Assembly (NCBI GenBank): GCA_946803715.1
Contig: CAMPET010000009.1
Span: 462,836 to 526,835 of the forward strand
Direction: 5' to 3'
Source: Beroe ovata
Lineage: Eukaryota; Ctenophora; Nuda; Beroida; Beroidae
DNA: 64,000 nucleotides
Each line of letters starts with the position of its first letter. Position 1 is the first letter of the stretch. The translations under genes and the position numbers were made by a program. Shown here one piece after another: positions 1-11,867 of this stretch. The notes under the pieces are model-generated. The model was not told where the DNA came from. It made no database searches and saw only the letters and a list, made by a program, of their open reading frames with translations.

Positions 1-29
1 TGTGTGTGTGTGTGTGTGTGTGTGTGTGT
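1..29. repeat. (TG)n microsatellite at window edge
   Basis: The first 29 bases are an uninterrupted TG run. Similar TG runs flank both large N gaps further right, so TG tracts seem to be where this assembly breaks. Confidence 0.95.
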
Positions 30-2941
30 TGAATGGAAGATCTTTAATCATTTGGGGGATGACATACCATAGACGATTTCATGGACACTAGAGAGAGAGA
101 GAGAACTGACAAATATAACCAACCAACAGAGAACCCGATTTAACCACGTGATGAACAAATGAGTCATGAATAAATTATTCATGCATAAATGCACACATGC
201 ATAATACAATGCTTGAGCCACAGCGACACATGTCACGTGACACTTAAATCGTCCCCAATATATTCGTTATTAACGTGACACTATAAAATCATGTTCGAAT
301 ACTGAACAGATAAGAGTTAAGTACTTATAGGTTTAGGTTAACCGGTAATTTAGATGTGAGTTTTAGGCTTAGGATGTGGAGTTCCGATCAGTTTTGTTGA
401 GGAAACGGTCAGAATAGGGGAGTCACCACAACGCTGCACAAGAAATTTGCTTGGTCTTGACATTTAGATGTCAAAATTGACATCTAAATAACTTTGCACA
501 GGAGCAGAAATGGATAACCGATGAATAATATCTGAAGGAACAAGTTTGGTTGCGACGCATGCGCGCTTTTGATACTATCTATCCAGTTTTGACTTGACTA
601 TGTTCCCAGCTCGAGCGACGTGCGGTAAGAGAAATGGATAAGCCCTATTTTCATTAAGCTGAGGACACATTTACATTTGAGATTCTCAAAAAATTCTTCT
701 ATTCGAAGAATTCGAATATATTTGAATAGAACATTTGTTGCCATATTTCACGACGATGGCAGCGCAAAATATATATATACAATCAATCAGATATACTGAA
801 TTAGTTTGATCAGAATTAATATCATATAAAGTAACGTGCCGTCGATTATGATAAATTCATCTAGATAATCTGTGCGACTAGCTCGGTTATGCAAGTGTAC
901 AACATGTTCTGAACCTAAGCTGTATAAATTATAGGATATTTCATCACATATCCTGAGTGGATACGCGTGATTATTCGAAATTATCCCAATGGTCACTATA
1001 TTGGTAATTTTACATCCCTGAGGGGTTTTACTTCTATTCCAACAGCTGTACAGCCAAGGACAGCTGGTTTGTCGCAGCTGTTGGAGCAAAAATATATTCC
1101 ACAGTGTGAAATCCACACTCGTGATCAGACGGATCGGAATCTGGTGAATGTATGAATTGCGCAATAATAGTCAGTGCAATAATAGTCAGTGCAATAATAG
1201 TTAGCGCAATAATAGTCAGTGCAATAATAGTCAGTGCAATAATAGTTAGCGCAACAATAGTTCTTAGTCTGTCTGGTTTGGACATTTGTTTCTGTGACAA
1301 AAGACGGATCTCAACCCCACGGTTTTGATTCACTATAACAGCAAGGATCCACCGTGTTCAGCAGTCACGTAACCGCTCATTCTCGACTTAGGAAACGTTT
1401 CCTTGTTTTCGACAACAGTAATTGTCCATAATACGAAAAGTAGGTGATGAACCATGTTTCACGAAATATTGATTGTGATATCTTGGTCGGTTCCTCACAG
1501 TTTACGAAGTAGAATCATCGAAAAGGCTGGTTACGGTCGCTCTACCAATACACCAGATTATGTATTTAATATTTCCTGACAAAGATCGATTGTCGAAATG
1601 CTTTCAGCACTTTGAAGGACAAGCTCCTTTGTAATAATGCACACATCAAATTTCTAGAAATTATATTTTCCCCTGGTTTCACTTTCATTACAACATCCCG
1701 AAAGTCCTCCTTACTACTGCGAACGAGAGAGTAATGAGGAAGTTCTGAGTGCTATTATAGCATTTGGTAAAGCTCGAACAAACTCTACCTCGTTAAAAAT
1801 GCATAGCAAAATCAACGTCATTGTCTGATATCTTGGTAAAATTTCCCCATTAAAATGTCTCTATTGAAATATCTCTATAATCATAGTGCCTAGTAGTCAC
1901 ATTAGCATTAAAGCCAGTTCCAGCTCAGACGCCTGAATATACGTCCTCGATACGTTAGTAGTGCATTGAAATCCGAAAAGTAAGCAACCCAAGGTTATCT
2001 TGGCACGTACCTAGTAGTAGTAGCATACCGAGATGAATTTTGGGGAAAATTTAATAGCAGCGCCTTCCTTCTGTCCTCCAGTGACTTCATATATTAAACG
2101 GTTAGCCAAGTGATCGTGACAGGACGCTAGATTTGAACTAACTTGTATCCCCCATTCCCATGCAACAACAGACACACCATTTTAAATGAGCTCCCTGATC
2201 AAAATAATTACCCAGATTCCCCCTATTGAAGTATACTTATGAATTGAACCGGAGCAAATTTCACATTGCATGAATTTCACGTGATTCGAGTATAATGCAA
2301 ATTAATTTGGCGTCTGGGAGAAAGTTTTTCGGTTCCCAAGATGAACTATACAAGAATTTCGTTCATGACGTTGGCTGGGAACTAACGATGCCCTTTGTGT
2401 TCCATTTCCTTCAATAACGTCACCGGGCATAACTCTCTCTCTCTCTCTCTCTCTCGCTCTTTGGTGCTGGTCAGACACTAGAGTTGATTCTAAGTGATTA
2501 CATTATCTTTATTGAAGAATATATTGAACTCACAAATTGTTGTGAAATGGGGGTGCTTTATGAAACCAGGCGGTGGGATACAGACTATGAATTATGAAAT
2601 GAAACCGTTTGATATTACGGATATTCAGACGCTTTTGACACAGGGCTCGCCACCCTGTTTCCAACAACCGACAACTCATTACAGCTGTGAATAATCCACA
2701 GTCTCGGGATATTAGGAGAAATATTGGGATATTTTCAATTATATATTAGTAGGATATATAATAGAGAATCGTATTCTTGGGGAGGGGTCCCAAGTCATTT
2801 TGATCATGTGACAGTCAACAGTGTTTCTTGGTTGTGTCTGTGTTCTCATTGGTCAATTGCTCTCACGTGATTGAAAAAAAATTTGGAACCCCTCCCCAAG
2901 AATACCATTCTCTAGATCTAATTTAGGATATATTTTCTAAC
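30..2941. other. No exon seen; intron or flank of the dynein gene
   Basis: I found no convincing exon on either strand. The dynein gene to the right still needs its motor domain, which must lie leftwards, so this stretch is probably a dynein intron of at least 2.9 kb running off the window. It holds a GA run near 91-103, a 15-bp minisatellite (1161-1262), a CT run (2433-2455) and AT-rich DNA. Small open frames here look random. Confidence 0.6.
1161..1262. repeat. 15-bp minisatellite with 45-bp higher-order period
   Basis: About seven tandem copies of GCAATAATAGTCAGT. Every third copy ends in TTAGC instead of TCAGT, giving a 45-bp higher-order period. The minus strand happens to stay open and reads ALTII repeats, which is a repeat artefact rather than a gene. 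Confidence 0.9.
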
Positions 2942-5900
2942 CTGTAGAAGCCACTTCTCAACAGCACCCCTGGCCTCCGCAGTGGAAATGGACTTGGTGA
3001 GGTTTACCAACTCTTTCTCTGAACTCATCATAGACAGGATATCGTAGTCAGGTGTGAACTTTAGATTGGCAATTCCTGGGGGGAGGGAGGGATGTTAACT
3101 TCTATCCAGTAGTTGGGGATGGTTCTAATTGAAGAGTGGCCCAATCATGCCCACCGATGGGCATGATTGTGAGTTTCTGGATAATTTCCTTATTCGAGGG
3201 AGATTTTCTTAGGTGGAAATGTATCTTTGACAGAAGCAGCGAACACAGAGAATAACATGACAATGTTGAAGAAGTGGGTAATTTGAATGGTTGCATTATA
3301 CTAAATGGCCGTTATTAACGCGCTTTAAGTGGTTACACAACACCGTGAACATCAAATTTCTAAACTCCATTTAACTGAACAACAGGTCCCCAACTGAAAT
3401 GATGTTATTCAGAGGCTTACACCTTGACAGAACCAGACAGTTTATAGTTGATGCGATGGTGAAATTAGTGGCTATTCAATGCAATATAGTTTAGGATGGA
3501 TAAATGGATATTGTGTATTGTCACATGGTATGATTGACGTGGTCGAATATATAATTTGTTGTCGCGTTTTATACCATTTACGATTTGAATGAATGATGTT
3601 GAGAACTCAACGCAAATGACTATTGATATTGCTCACCCTCGAAACACTTCTTGAGATGAGGCTGAACTCGCGAGGGGTCCTTGGTTTCGGAAAGAATTTC
3701 CAACATTTCGTCGTTGGATAAGAAGAAGAATCGAGCAAAGTAGAGACGTTTCTTCTCCAAATAGTTGTTAAGACCCTTCATGATCTTATCGAGGAGATTG
3801 TTGCTATCCTTCATTTTGTCCAACATGCCAGGCATTGATGTCGCATGCAAGACCTGAATTCGAAAAGAGGAATGAGTGGGGAATATATCGCAGGTGAAGC
3901 TTTACTTTGCGGTGTTTCGAAAAGGCAGGGGTTCCTTTCTCTATCTCTATTTAATAGACCTCTGCCGATTCTATCATGGTACGATTCGGGAATCACGATC
4001 GACACTTACTAATGTTATTCGCGCGCAATTACTCGAAGCGCTGTGCGCGCCACCAAATCGCTATGGGAACACATCAAATTGGGGATGAAGAATTCATCCA
4101 AAATAGCTCCGCGCGTTCCATAAAATACAAATAATGCACCGAATCAGCTAAATTCTCGTGACACACAGTGCATGTTATCATAGCTTGACGATGTACGAGT
4201 ACTGATTAAACAAGCAAATCCACCGACCTTGGGATCGTTAGTCACGAATTTCATCGTATCCCGCCAATTTTTGTCCACGATTTGGAAAAGTCGCCCTTCC
4301 TCCGGCATCTGCTGCATGATGTCGGGTGAACTGAAGATCGGCTCGAGGTAAAGCCAGCACGATTGTACCTGGGTGAAAATGAGTGTGAACTTCGAGCAAA
4401 CTATTCCATATGAGCTGCAAGCCGATGTAAAATCACCCGCAAAGTGAAAGCTGTAGATACGAGCTGAGAATGTTGTCAAGTTGTCAATAGTGTTGATAAT
4501 ACAGAATCTTACACAGAACTCACTTTTAGCCACTCATCAATGATTTCCTGGGTTAGAATCAACTTGTCTTCCCATGCTCTGATCTCCTTTTCGAACGGTT
4601 TGATGAATGGTGAGCCGCGCATCGTTTGGGTCTTGATAATCTGATCGTCAAGTGTGGTCTGGATTTCTTCAACCGATGCCAGGATTGATATTCCTGCAGA
4701 AACAATCGTCGAAATCTTGTACTGATAATGATGAATCGTATCAAATTATAATAGGGGAGACGCAAGACCACATCAAGTTTTCTTTCATTCATTCAAAGGT
4801 AGTTTGACCAAATTCTGACGAAGACTCTACTACACCCTTATCATGATACCCCCTTACCAGAGTCTCTGTACTGGGTTGTGTTGAAGAATATACCCTCCCA
4901 CTCATCAGCCATCTTCTGCATCGCTCTTTCCAGACCAAATTCCTTGCTCGACGCGTTACTGATAGCTGTGGGCGTGGAAGTGAAGAGGAAGCAGGCGACA
5001 TGCAGGGAAACAGACATACCGTCAGACAGAAATACCGTCAGACAGACATAGCGTCAGACAGAAAAAGCGTCAGACAGAAAAAGCGTCAGACGGACGAATT
5101 AATATCATGGAATAACAAACCCTCAAACTCCTCAAGAACTGGATCGAGGTTGTGTTTCAGCATTTTCCTGAGAGTGGTTCCCGAGTCTGGCGTAATGTCA
5201 AATCCTATGACAGCGGACATGTCATTCCAGTGCCGTTGTCTCATTCCAGGATTGCACATGATTGACACAACAGGAAGATTCCCCTTGAAATCTTTCACAC
5301 TCTTCTGCACACGCTGACACACCTGTGGATACATGTGGTGAGAGGAGACATTTTCCTTTTTCCCTCTTCCTTTCCCTTTCCCTCTCCTCAAAACCCTCCT
5401 TCTTTATTGGTCAACGCTCTTTGGTCTCAGAAGTATCCGAAACCTCTTAGTCGGGTCCCCAGAGGCCATTACCTGCTTGTAAAACCCAAGGACTCCCAGC
5501 CCGAATATAAACCATGATTCAACTCACGGAATATGCGTCTTGGGCCTCCTGTTCTCCAGACGCAACAGGGTTCATCGAGGAGGTTCGTCTCGTTGTAGCA
5601 GTCAGCTTGTCCTTACTATCAGTCTTTTTGGACCCCTTCGCAAAGGTTTTTGTGATTTTGTACGTCTCCTGCCAAAACTCTTCGACTTGTGCCTGAGAAT
5701 GGTTAGCATTCGTCACAATGATCATCTCTTTTCGAGAATGAAAATGAGGTCCTATCAGTTCACGGTGGTCGATGTGTTCCAGTTCATTTACCTCCACATC
5801 TTCAGGATCAAGTTCCATGAAGGAGCCATCCATCCATTTCTTCTCGGTTCTCTGCCACTTCAGAACTGTTGTGAAGAGTTTCTGATATGGCTCCAACATG

Positions 5901-8686
5901 GTCGATATCTGAAATGATGGACCTAATGTCACATGACAACATAAGGAACAAAGAGTCAGATATCAAAATTTCATGTTATTGAAAATTTTTTAATGAATAA
6001 TTTCTAAATCTTGATCTTTAAATTGCTGTTCATAAACAATTAGTTGAAGCAGTTACTATTTCACGAAGTTCTATGGATACCTAATACTGGTAAACCGTAG
6101 TTGAAATTCACCTGATCAATTTCACAGTAGTTGGAAATTTCCCACTGAAAGAGTTCTTCTTCTTTGTTGATGAATTCTATCTCACCGGTAAGATCATTAA
6201 TCTTCTTCTGGACCTATATAAAAATGCCTTTTAATGACTTGAAGTGTCTTTCACATACGATGTACTACTTATATATTACTAGGTATATGATTAGATGATT
6301 CATTAAGAAGGAATTTTGGTGGGATGGACATATGATTCCACGCTTTAACAAATGATTCTACATATGGATGTTTTAGCCAAGGCGGCAATGGATGATCGTA
6401 TAATATAGGTGTTCATTCAATAAGAAGTACTATCCATTACCTGCATTACATCCTTCACGTATTGCTGCATCATTTCCATATCACCACAGTCATTGAACTC
6501 CTCTACTTTCACCATAAGCTTAGACAAGTCCAGCATAACCTTCTCCCTTCTGTCTCCTAGCTGGGTTTCACCTGAAAAAACGCAAGAGTCGGAATTCAAG
6601 TTTCAGGAGGTCTATCGAGTTACCAATCTATAATAACACTCAGAAAGGGCTGAAAGCAATCTCATCTGAAATCAGAATATTCACTTCCAATTCCGTTCAT
6701 AAAAATGTTCAAACTCCGTACCTTCCTTTTTGGCTTCAGCAACAATTTCATCATTTTCCTCAAAGATTGGCGCGATCTTTGAAGGCCAGTTCAATGTCGT
6801 TCGATTCAAATCAATCTGGAGGTTTTCTATATTAATCGAGATATCGAGACAAAATATGGAGCCAAGTTAACATTTCAGCTACCACCAAATATGAAAATGT
6901 TTTGGTTGACCTTCAAGGAGCCCCTTACCTCGCTATCATTGAAAATATAATGGTCCAGAAGGAAGTGGAGACGTTTTGCTGCCTCTGAAATGTTCTTTTC
7001 CAGTCGAGGAATGGTCTCGGTAGTCGAGACAGTAGTGAACCCAATCAGATCAATCATCTCTTGGGTATCTTCTGGTTTTTTGAGTGCTTTTGTTTTGATA
7101 TTCTCGAATTCAGCAATGATATCGTTGTTACTCTCCAAATGCTGGGCCACAAGAGCGTCCAACAGCTGATTAACCATCTTGTTGGAAATGTGCATCAAGC
7201 TAGTTTTAAGCTGGTCAACATTAAGGTCAACAAGCTCGTAGTGGCCATAGCTATCCTCAAGGGCAATCTCTGACGTGACACCCTTGAAGTGCAGGATCTT
7301 AGCTAGCTGTTCCTCAAGATTGCGATCTTTGGACAAAAACTCTTCGACGTCCTTCTGTGCAGAACCATCAACAAGGTACTGGTATTTGTTCTGCAGCATC
7401 TCTAGATGCTTCTTTGGTGATTCAAAGTATCCTTTCACCCTCTCACTTAACAGCTTCGTATTTGCATCAATGATAGTTGCCTCGACCCCTGACTTGACAG
7501 GAACGAAAGTGGCTGCTCCAGATAACCACGACTGCACACCTGGAACGTTTTGCAAGCTCTTGCAGACAGTAACTACAACGCTCTTAATCATCTCTTCAAG
7601 TTCATTCAGAGTGGGGGAGAAACACATCTGTCCATCCTCCAAAACAAGCTGTACTTTGTAAAGGGGAAGGTTATTTTGGTCTTTAGGATCAAAAAGAGCA
7701 ACCCATGATTGTATTGTGTTGATGAGCAGTTGCTGCAGGATGTTGGCCATCAGTTGTGAGACACAGTTATAGAAGCTGTCCTGCTGATCCTCTTTCAAGT
7801 GAGCAAATGACTTTTTGTCGTAGAATATGTTAACAACCTCATGGAACCACGAATTCATCAACTTTTCCTCGTTTTTCTCACAGTCTAAAATCACGTTGTT
7901 CTTCATGTTTTCAGCATCGATGGGTCCTTGCTTTCGAAGATTAGAGCAGTCGATGAGCAAAGTGGTGACGTACTTTTGACTAAGATTGAGGATGGTTTGC
8001 ATGGAAGGATGGAGGATGTTAAGTCTTTGAGCAATGTTTGCCCTGGCAATCTCATATGAATTTCTCCATGGGGTTGAAAAGTCAAGACCCTCTTCATCGA
8101 ACTTCATCTTGGTTTCTGGTACCTTTCCACCAGAGTCTGGTTTCAAGAGTGTGGTTGCCACATTATATCTTCTCAAACTTAATTCGTACTCCTTCTCAAT
8201 TTCAAAATGGAGTGAATCAATGAGAGGGAAGTATGCTGGTTCTTCCCTTAATTCAGGAGGAATCATTGTAAGTATGGATTCCCAAGTATCTTCAGACATA
8301 GTCGGAATTGGTGCAGATTGAACGCACTTCTTCATGAACTCATAGTTCAACCTCATGCGGCGGTCGTCACTCATCATCTGATCGGGAAATGGAGGTGGAC
8401 GACTTGAACTTTCACCTCCCTCGGGAGTTGGAGGTTCCTTTGTTTTCTTCAAACTGCCCAACCGGTTTTGTATGGTGATTTTCTGAAGGTTGGCTGTAGC
8501 CTGCCCATGTAGGGTTTTGATAAGCATATCCTGGGTTAACTTACTCTTCCTATATTGGGAAAGTTTTGCTCTAGTGCGGGTCATCTTGGCAGACAGAATT
8601 GGGTCATTCGTAATCCTTGGGAGAGCCGGAATTGGCCTTCTAGGAGAGACATAACTGTAGGGGTCAATTGCTTCTCCACTTGACAT
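2942..8686 (-). CDS. Axonemal dynein heavy chain, inner-arm type, N-terminal part
   Basis: This is the tail and the start of the linker of a ciliary inner-arm dynein heavy chain, the ATP-driven motor of axonemes. Exons (minus strand): 8686-6929, 6815-6722, 6571-6441, 6213-6112, 5908-5528, 5322-5121, 4965-4858, 4693-4524, 4368-4228, 3853-3637, 3075-2942; all phases join, giving about 1146 aa. The exon at 3853 has the family hallmark [20 protein letters not shown] followed by [12 protein letters not shown]; the exon at 5322 has [10 protein letters not shown]. The length before CFEG and the absence of an obvious DHC_N1 tail suggest the single-headed DNAH1/3/6/7/12 group, with DNAH3/7/12 favoured; the subtype is unsure. 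The AAA motor, microtubule stalk and C-terminus lie outside the window to the left. I prefer the start at 8686; an in-frame ATG at 8770 is possible. The donor after 4228 (GTCGGT) is weak. Confidence 0.93.
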
Positions 8687-8718
8687 AGTTTGTTGATCTT
8701 TGGTTATCACATGACTAT

Positions 8719-8730
8719 CTATCAGAAGAA
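8719..8730 (-). promoter_or_regulatory. 3' splice acceptor just upstream of the dynein start
   Basis: On the minus strand the stretch TTCTTCTGATAG ends 32 nt before the chosen dynein ATG (8686). It could be the end of a 5'-UTR intron or a spliced-leader acceptor. The upstream same-strand LRRC74-like gene has poly(A) signals only 145-220 nt away. Confidence 0.4.
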
Positions 8731-8863
8731 ATTTTGTTAGAGATGTGATATAAATGGGACCACTCAGCAACTATGTAGGTATCAGGTATAGGGGAGTGAT
8801 TGAAGTAAGTGAAGATATACAACATCTTAAAACATCATAAACATTCCGTAGTAGGTATGTGTT

Positions 8864-8869
8864 TTTATT
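8864..8869 (-). terminator. Candidate poly(A) signal of the LRRC74-like gene
   Basis: AATAAA on the minus strand, about 430 nt past the LRRC74-like stop codon and 145 nt before the dynein acceptor. A second AATAAA lies at 8939-8944, so which one is used is open. Confidence 0.45.
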
Positions 8870-9296
8870 GAACAACATGAGGCTATTGATAAAAAAAGGA
8901 AACATCAATTTATCTCATACTCTCTATCATATACACAGTTTATTCCATGTTTATACCATAAACACAGTTTATACCATGCCAAATATTGGCTATAAATTCA
9001 AAATTCCAAAATATACAACTCATATCTAGCACTTTTTGTTGAAAGATTAGTTTAGATAAAATTACATCTTAACAATATTTTCAGTTCAACTCGAAGTACC
9101 TATAGAATAAAACACTGTCCATTCAACCATAAATAAAGTCTGCATGAGTAAAAGAGAGATTTCTGCAATTCTTCCAAAATCTGATCATAGAAAGAGCAGA
9201 CTCGAACAGATGGAATGCCTCAACACAAATTGTTCATTACATTAGATTATTTGCCTGACTCATCTACAGGTAAAACTCTGGATGGAGCTGTTGGCT

Positions 9297-10724
9297 TCAT
9301 GAATCAGGATTATTGGCATTATATCTAGCTAAGCAGTCATCAAGCCACTTCATTTGATCAGCTTCTATCAGGGAAGAATAGTTAACAGCTTCCTTGCCAC
9401 CCTCATCTAACTGATCAATGAGGAGTTCCATATTTGTCTTGTCAAATGGGAGGTGAGCTTGTTGAAAAGCATCCATGAGAACTTCTTTGGATACTTCCAT
9501 GCTTTCCTCTTCGTCAAAACGCTTAAACACTTCTACCAATTCAAAATGCTTGTTGTGACTCAACCATTCCTTCAATGATGCGATTGGGTTGGGTTTCTTC
9601 CTACCTTCCATGTATGGCTGATGGATGATTTTAAGTTCTGGGAAGTTTTGTCTGGTAGTTTTCAGTGCAGACCAGAGATCTTCATCAACTCTTACATTTG
9701 TTATATCCAGTGACTCGATGACAAGACTACTGTTCTTTCCAAAACTTTCGAGCAACTGAGCAGCACCTGCTGATCCAATAGGGTTATGTGCAATATTAAA
9801 ATACTTGATACCTTCATTCACCTCGAAACTTCTTGCTAAAAACTTAACTCCCTCATATGTTATTCTGTTGTGGCTAACATTCAGCCATTGTATGATTGTA
9901 TTGTTTCTTAATGCTTCACCAATACCAACTGCACCTTCATCTCCAAACCCATTCCAGGACAAGTCCATGTGTTTGAGCATAACATTGTTTTTCAGACCAT
10001 TTGCTACTGCAATAGCACCTTTTCTCCTGATGTTGTTCCATGAGAGATTGAGATATTCTAAACTCTCGTTGGCAGCAATTGCAGGGCCCAACAATAATCC
10101 ACCTTTTTCACCAATGCTGTTCCGACTCAAATCAAAATGTGTCAACCTGAATTCTTTCATAACTTCTGCAAAATGCTCAATGTCTTTGTCAGTGAAAGAG
10201 TTACCAGCCAGATAAACTTCTCTCAAATTGACATTGATGTGTAGCATGTCTCCCAGGCATTTGGCTCCAGATTTCCCTAACTTATTTTCACTCAAATCCA
10301 AGGTTGTTATAAAAATATTCTCTCTCAGCATATTTGCAATATGCTGGGCACCTTCAGCTTCAAGAGCATTGTCTGATAAATTAAGCTTAAGCACTGTGGT
10401 ATTATTCACAAGTGCAAGTGCAATAGCCTTGGTTCCGTTTGATCCTAAACCATGGTGGGACATTTGGATTTCACTTGACTGCATGTGTCTCAAAAAGTAA
10501 CTGACAGGAATTATATTTAGTGATTTGCACTGATTAACATATATCTCTCTGCCAGTTGTGTCATAGTTGGTTTTTTCTTCCTCAATCTCAAGATCAGTTT
10601 CATATCCATCACTATCAGGGGACTCCATTGGTTGGGGGTCAATTCTCTCCTCTAAGATGGATTTTCTGGAATATTTTCTTTCTACAGGGGTTACAACAGT
10701 TGGTGGATCAACAGCTTCCACCAT
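9297..10724 (-). CDS. LRRC74A: LRRC74-like leucine-rich repeat protein
   Basis: A 475-aa protein in one uninterrupted exon. After an acidic N-terminus comes the family block ending HHGLGSNGTKAIALALVNNT (about residues 90-109). Then follow about eight ribonuclease-inhibitor-type repeats of 28 residues (LNLSDN, LDLSEN, VYLAGN, FDLSRN, LNLSWN, MDLSWN, LNVSHN, FNIAHN) to about residue 330. The last about 100 residues resemble the degenerate EF-hand-like tail of LRRC74A. Family members are little studied and, as far as I recall, testis- and cilium-associated; no enzyme motif is present. The ATG is preceded two bases upstream by a strong acceptor (CACCTCTCAG), so the 5' UTR is probably spliced or trans-spliced. 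Its neighbour downstream on the same strand is the axonemal dynein, which fits a ciliary role by context only. Confidence 0.88.
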   Translation of the reverse strand: MVEAVDPPTVVTPVERKYSRKSILEERIDPQPMESPDSDGYETDLEIEEEKTNYDTTGREIYVNQCKSLNIIPVSYFLRHMQSSEIQMSHHGLGSNGTKAIALALVNNTTVLKLNLSDNALEAEGAQHIANMLRENIFITTLDLSENKLGKSGAKCLGDMLHINVNLREVYLAGNSFTDKDIEHFAEVMKEFRLTHFDLSRNSIGEKGGLLLGPAIAANESLEYLNLSWNNIRRKGAIAVANGLKNNVMLKHMDLSWNGFGDEGAVGIGEALRNNTIIQWLNVSHNRITYEGVKFLARSFEVNEGIKYFNIAHNPIGSAGAAQLLESFGKNSSLVIESLDITNVRVDEDLWSALKTTRQNFPELKIIHQPYMEGRKKPNPIASLKEWLSHNKHFELVEVFKRFDEEESMEVSKEVLMDAFQQAHLPFDKTNMELLIDQLDEGGKEAVNYSSLIEADQMKWLDDCLARYNANNPDS

Positions 10725-11867
10725 TCCTGAGAGGTGTTTACATAAATTATGATAACAAGTGATATGGTGCTATAGCTTCACATCCTACCTCTAGTTTATA
10801 GTTATAATTGAATAACGTGAATATTCCAAAACATTATTTCTATATTGTAGACTGCTCACATCAAAACCTTTGACATATATGAATAGTTATTTTACATGCA
10901 AATTAACTTCATGAAAAAGATATCTTTCAAAAAAGAAGGATTCTTTAGAGACATCAATCTGCGAGACATGCAAATTGTCAATATCATATCTTGAATTCCT
11001 TTACAAAATAATGGACCAGGGACCTAATCACTGTGGATAAAATCAATAATTTTATATCATTTATTGATGAGAGATTGAACGACCAAACCCTGGTTCTGTC
11101 TGCTCTCGAATATTTTGAATTGGGCACAAATTAATCATCGCTGACATGCAAGTATTTGCATATCAGATGTTATATGTTATGCAAAAAATGTTTTTCATGA
11201 AAAACACATTTTGCAAATTCTGCTAAATGTGCTGTAACTGAAAATTGGCTGTCGATAAAAGCCTCTGTCGAGAATTTCATTGCGCGCGCGGCGTCAGCTG
11301 GTCTTTACTCTTTATATCTGTCCAGTATTTTTTGTGCGAGCGCCGCGCGCGGGAAACGGCGCGGCGCGGCGGCCAGAATAACCAAATAGCATTGGGCAAA
11401 TGCAAAGTTTCATTGGAGTTTTAAAAGTCTTTAGAGGCGTTTGCGCTTTGCAAATTTGTCAGCAAATTTTAATATTTCATTTGACCGGACCTTTCTTCTT
11501 CGCGCGCGCACATTCATCGAAGCTGAAGGCCGAAATTTGACAAATTGGCGCGCAATGAAATTTTCGACAGTGGCTATCATCGACAGCCAGTGTGTGATAT
11601 TTTCATACCGCAAATTGTTATTTTATATCATCTTTTTCTATTCAATACAAGTGTGAACATTGATTGGAGGTTTTTTAAATTGACAACTAAATTTATATTC
11701 AATGAAAAATGACACAATTACACAGCTTTGAGATGATTCAATGGTGTCATGATGAGTACAAGTGAAAGAAACTCAAGAGGTCTGCCACATTGATCAGAAA
11801 TTAAACCTTGCTCATAAATGGATTCATACAGCTTTCAATAAGTTTAACAGAAGTTTTTCTATAGGAC
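10725..11867. promoter_or_regulatory. Divergent intergenic region, LRRC74-like (-) / SCO1 (+)
   Basis: About 1.1 kb between two divergent genes. A CpG-rich core lies at 11281-11375 and a second GC patch near 11498-11511, embedded in AT-rich DNA. An inverted repeat (11245-11285 against 11549-11589, about 37 of 41 positions pairing) brackets the CpG core. The core may be a shared promoter or a short repeat element. No TATA box is obvious. Confidence 0.5.
11245..11589. repeat. CpG-rich element bounded by 41-bp inverted repeats
   Basis: The left arm begins TGGCTGTCGATAAAAGCC and ends ATTTCATTGCGCG. The right arm is its reverse complement with four mismatches. A third related copy stands alone at about 49627-49670 in the last UBR5 intron. 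This looks like a small foldback element family rather than a unique promoter feature. Confidence 0.6.

Noticed and set aside
1034-1333. Minus-strand frame with repeated ALTII
   Set aside because: Produced by the 15-bp minisatellite at 1161-1262; no start context or homology.
5000-5110. CAGACAG-type frame ([13 protein letters not shown])
   Set aside because: Encoded by a short GTCAGACAGA repeat in a dynein intron.
7061-8321. Plus-strand frames opposite the dynein first exon
   Set aside because: Shadows of the 1.76-kb dynein exon; no homology or splice logic.
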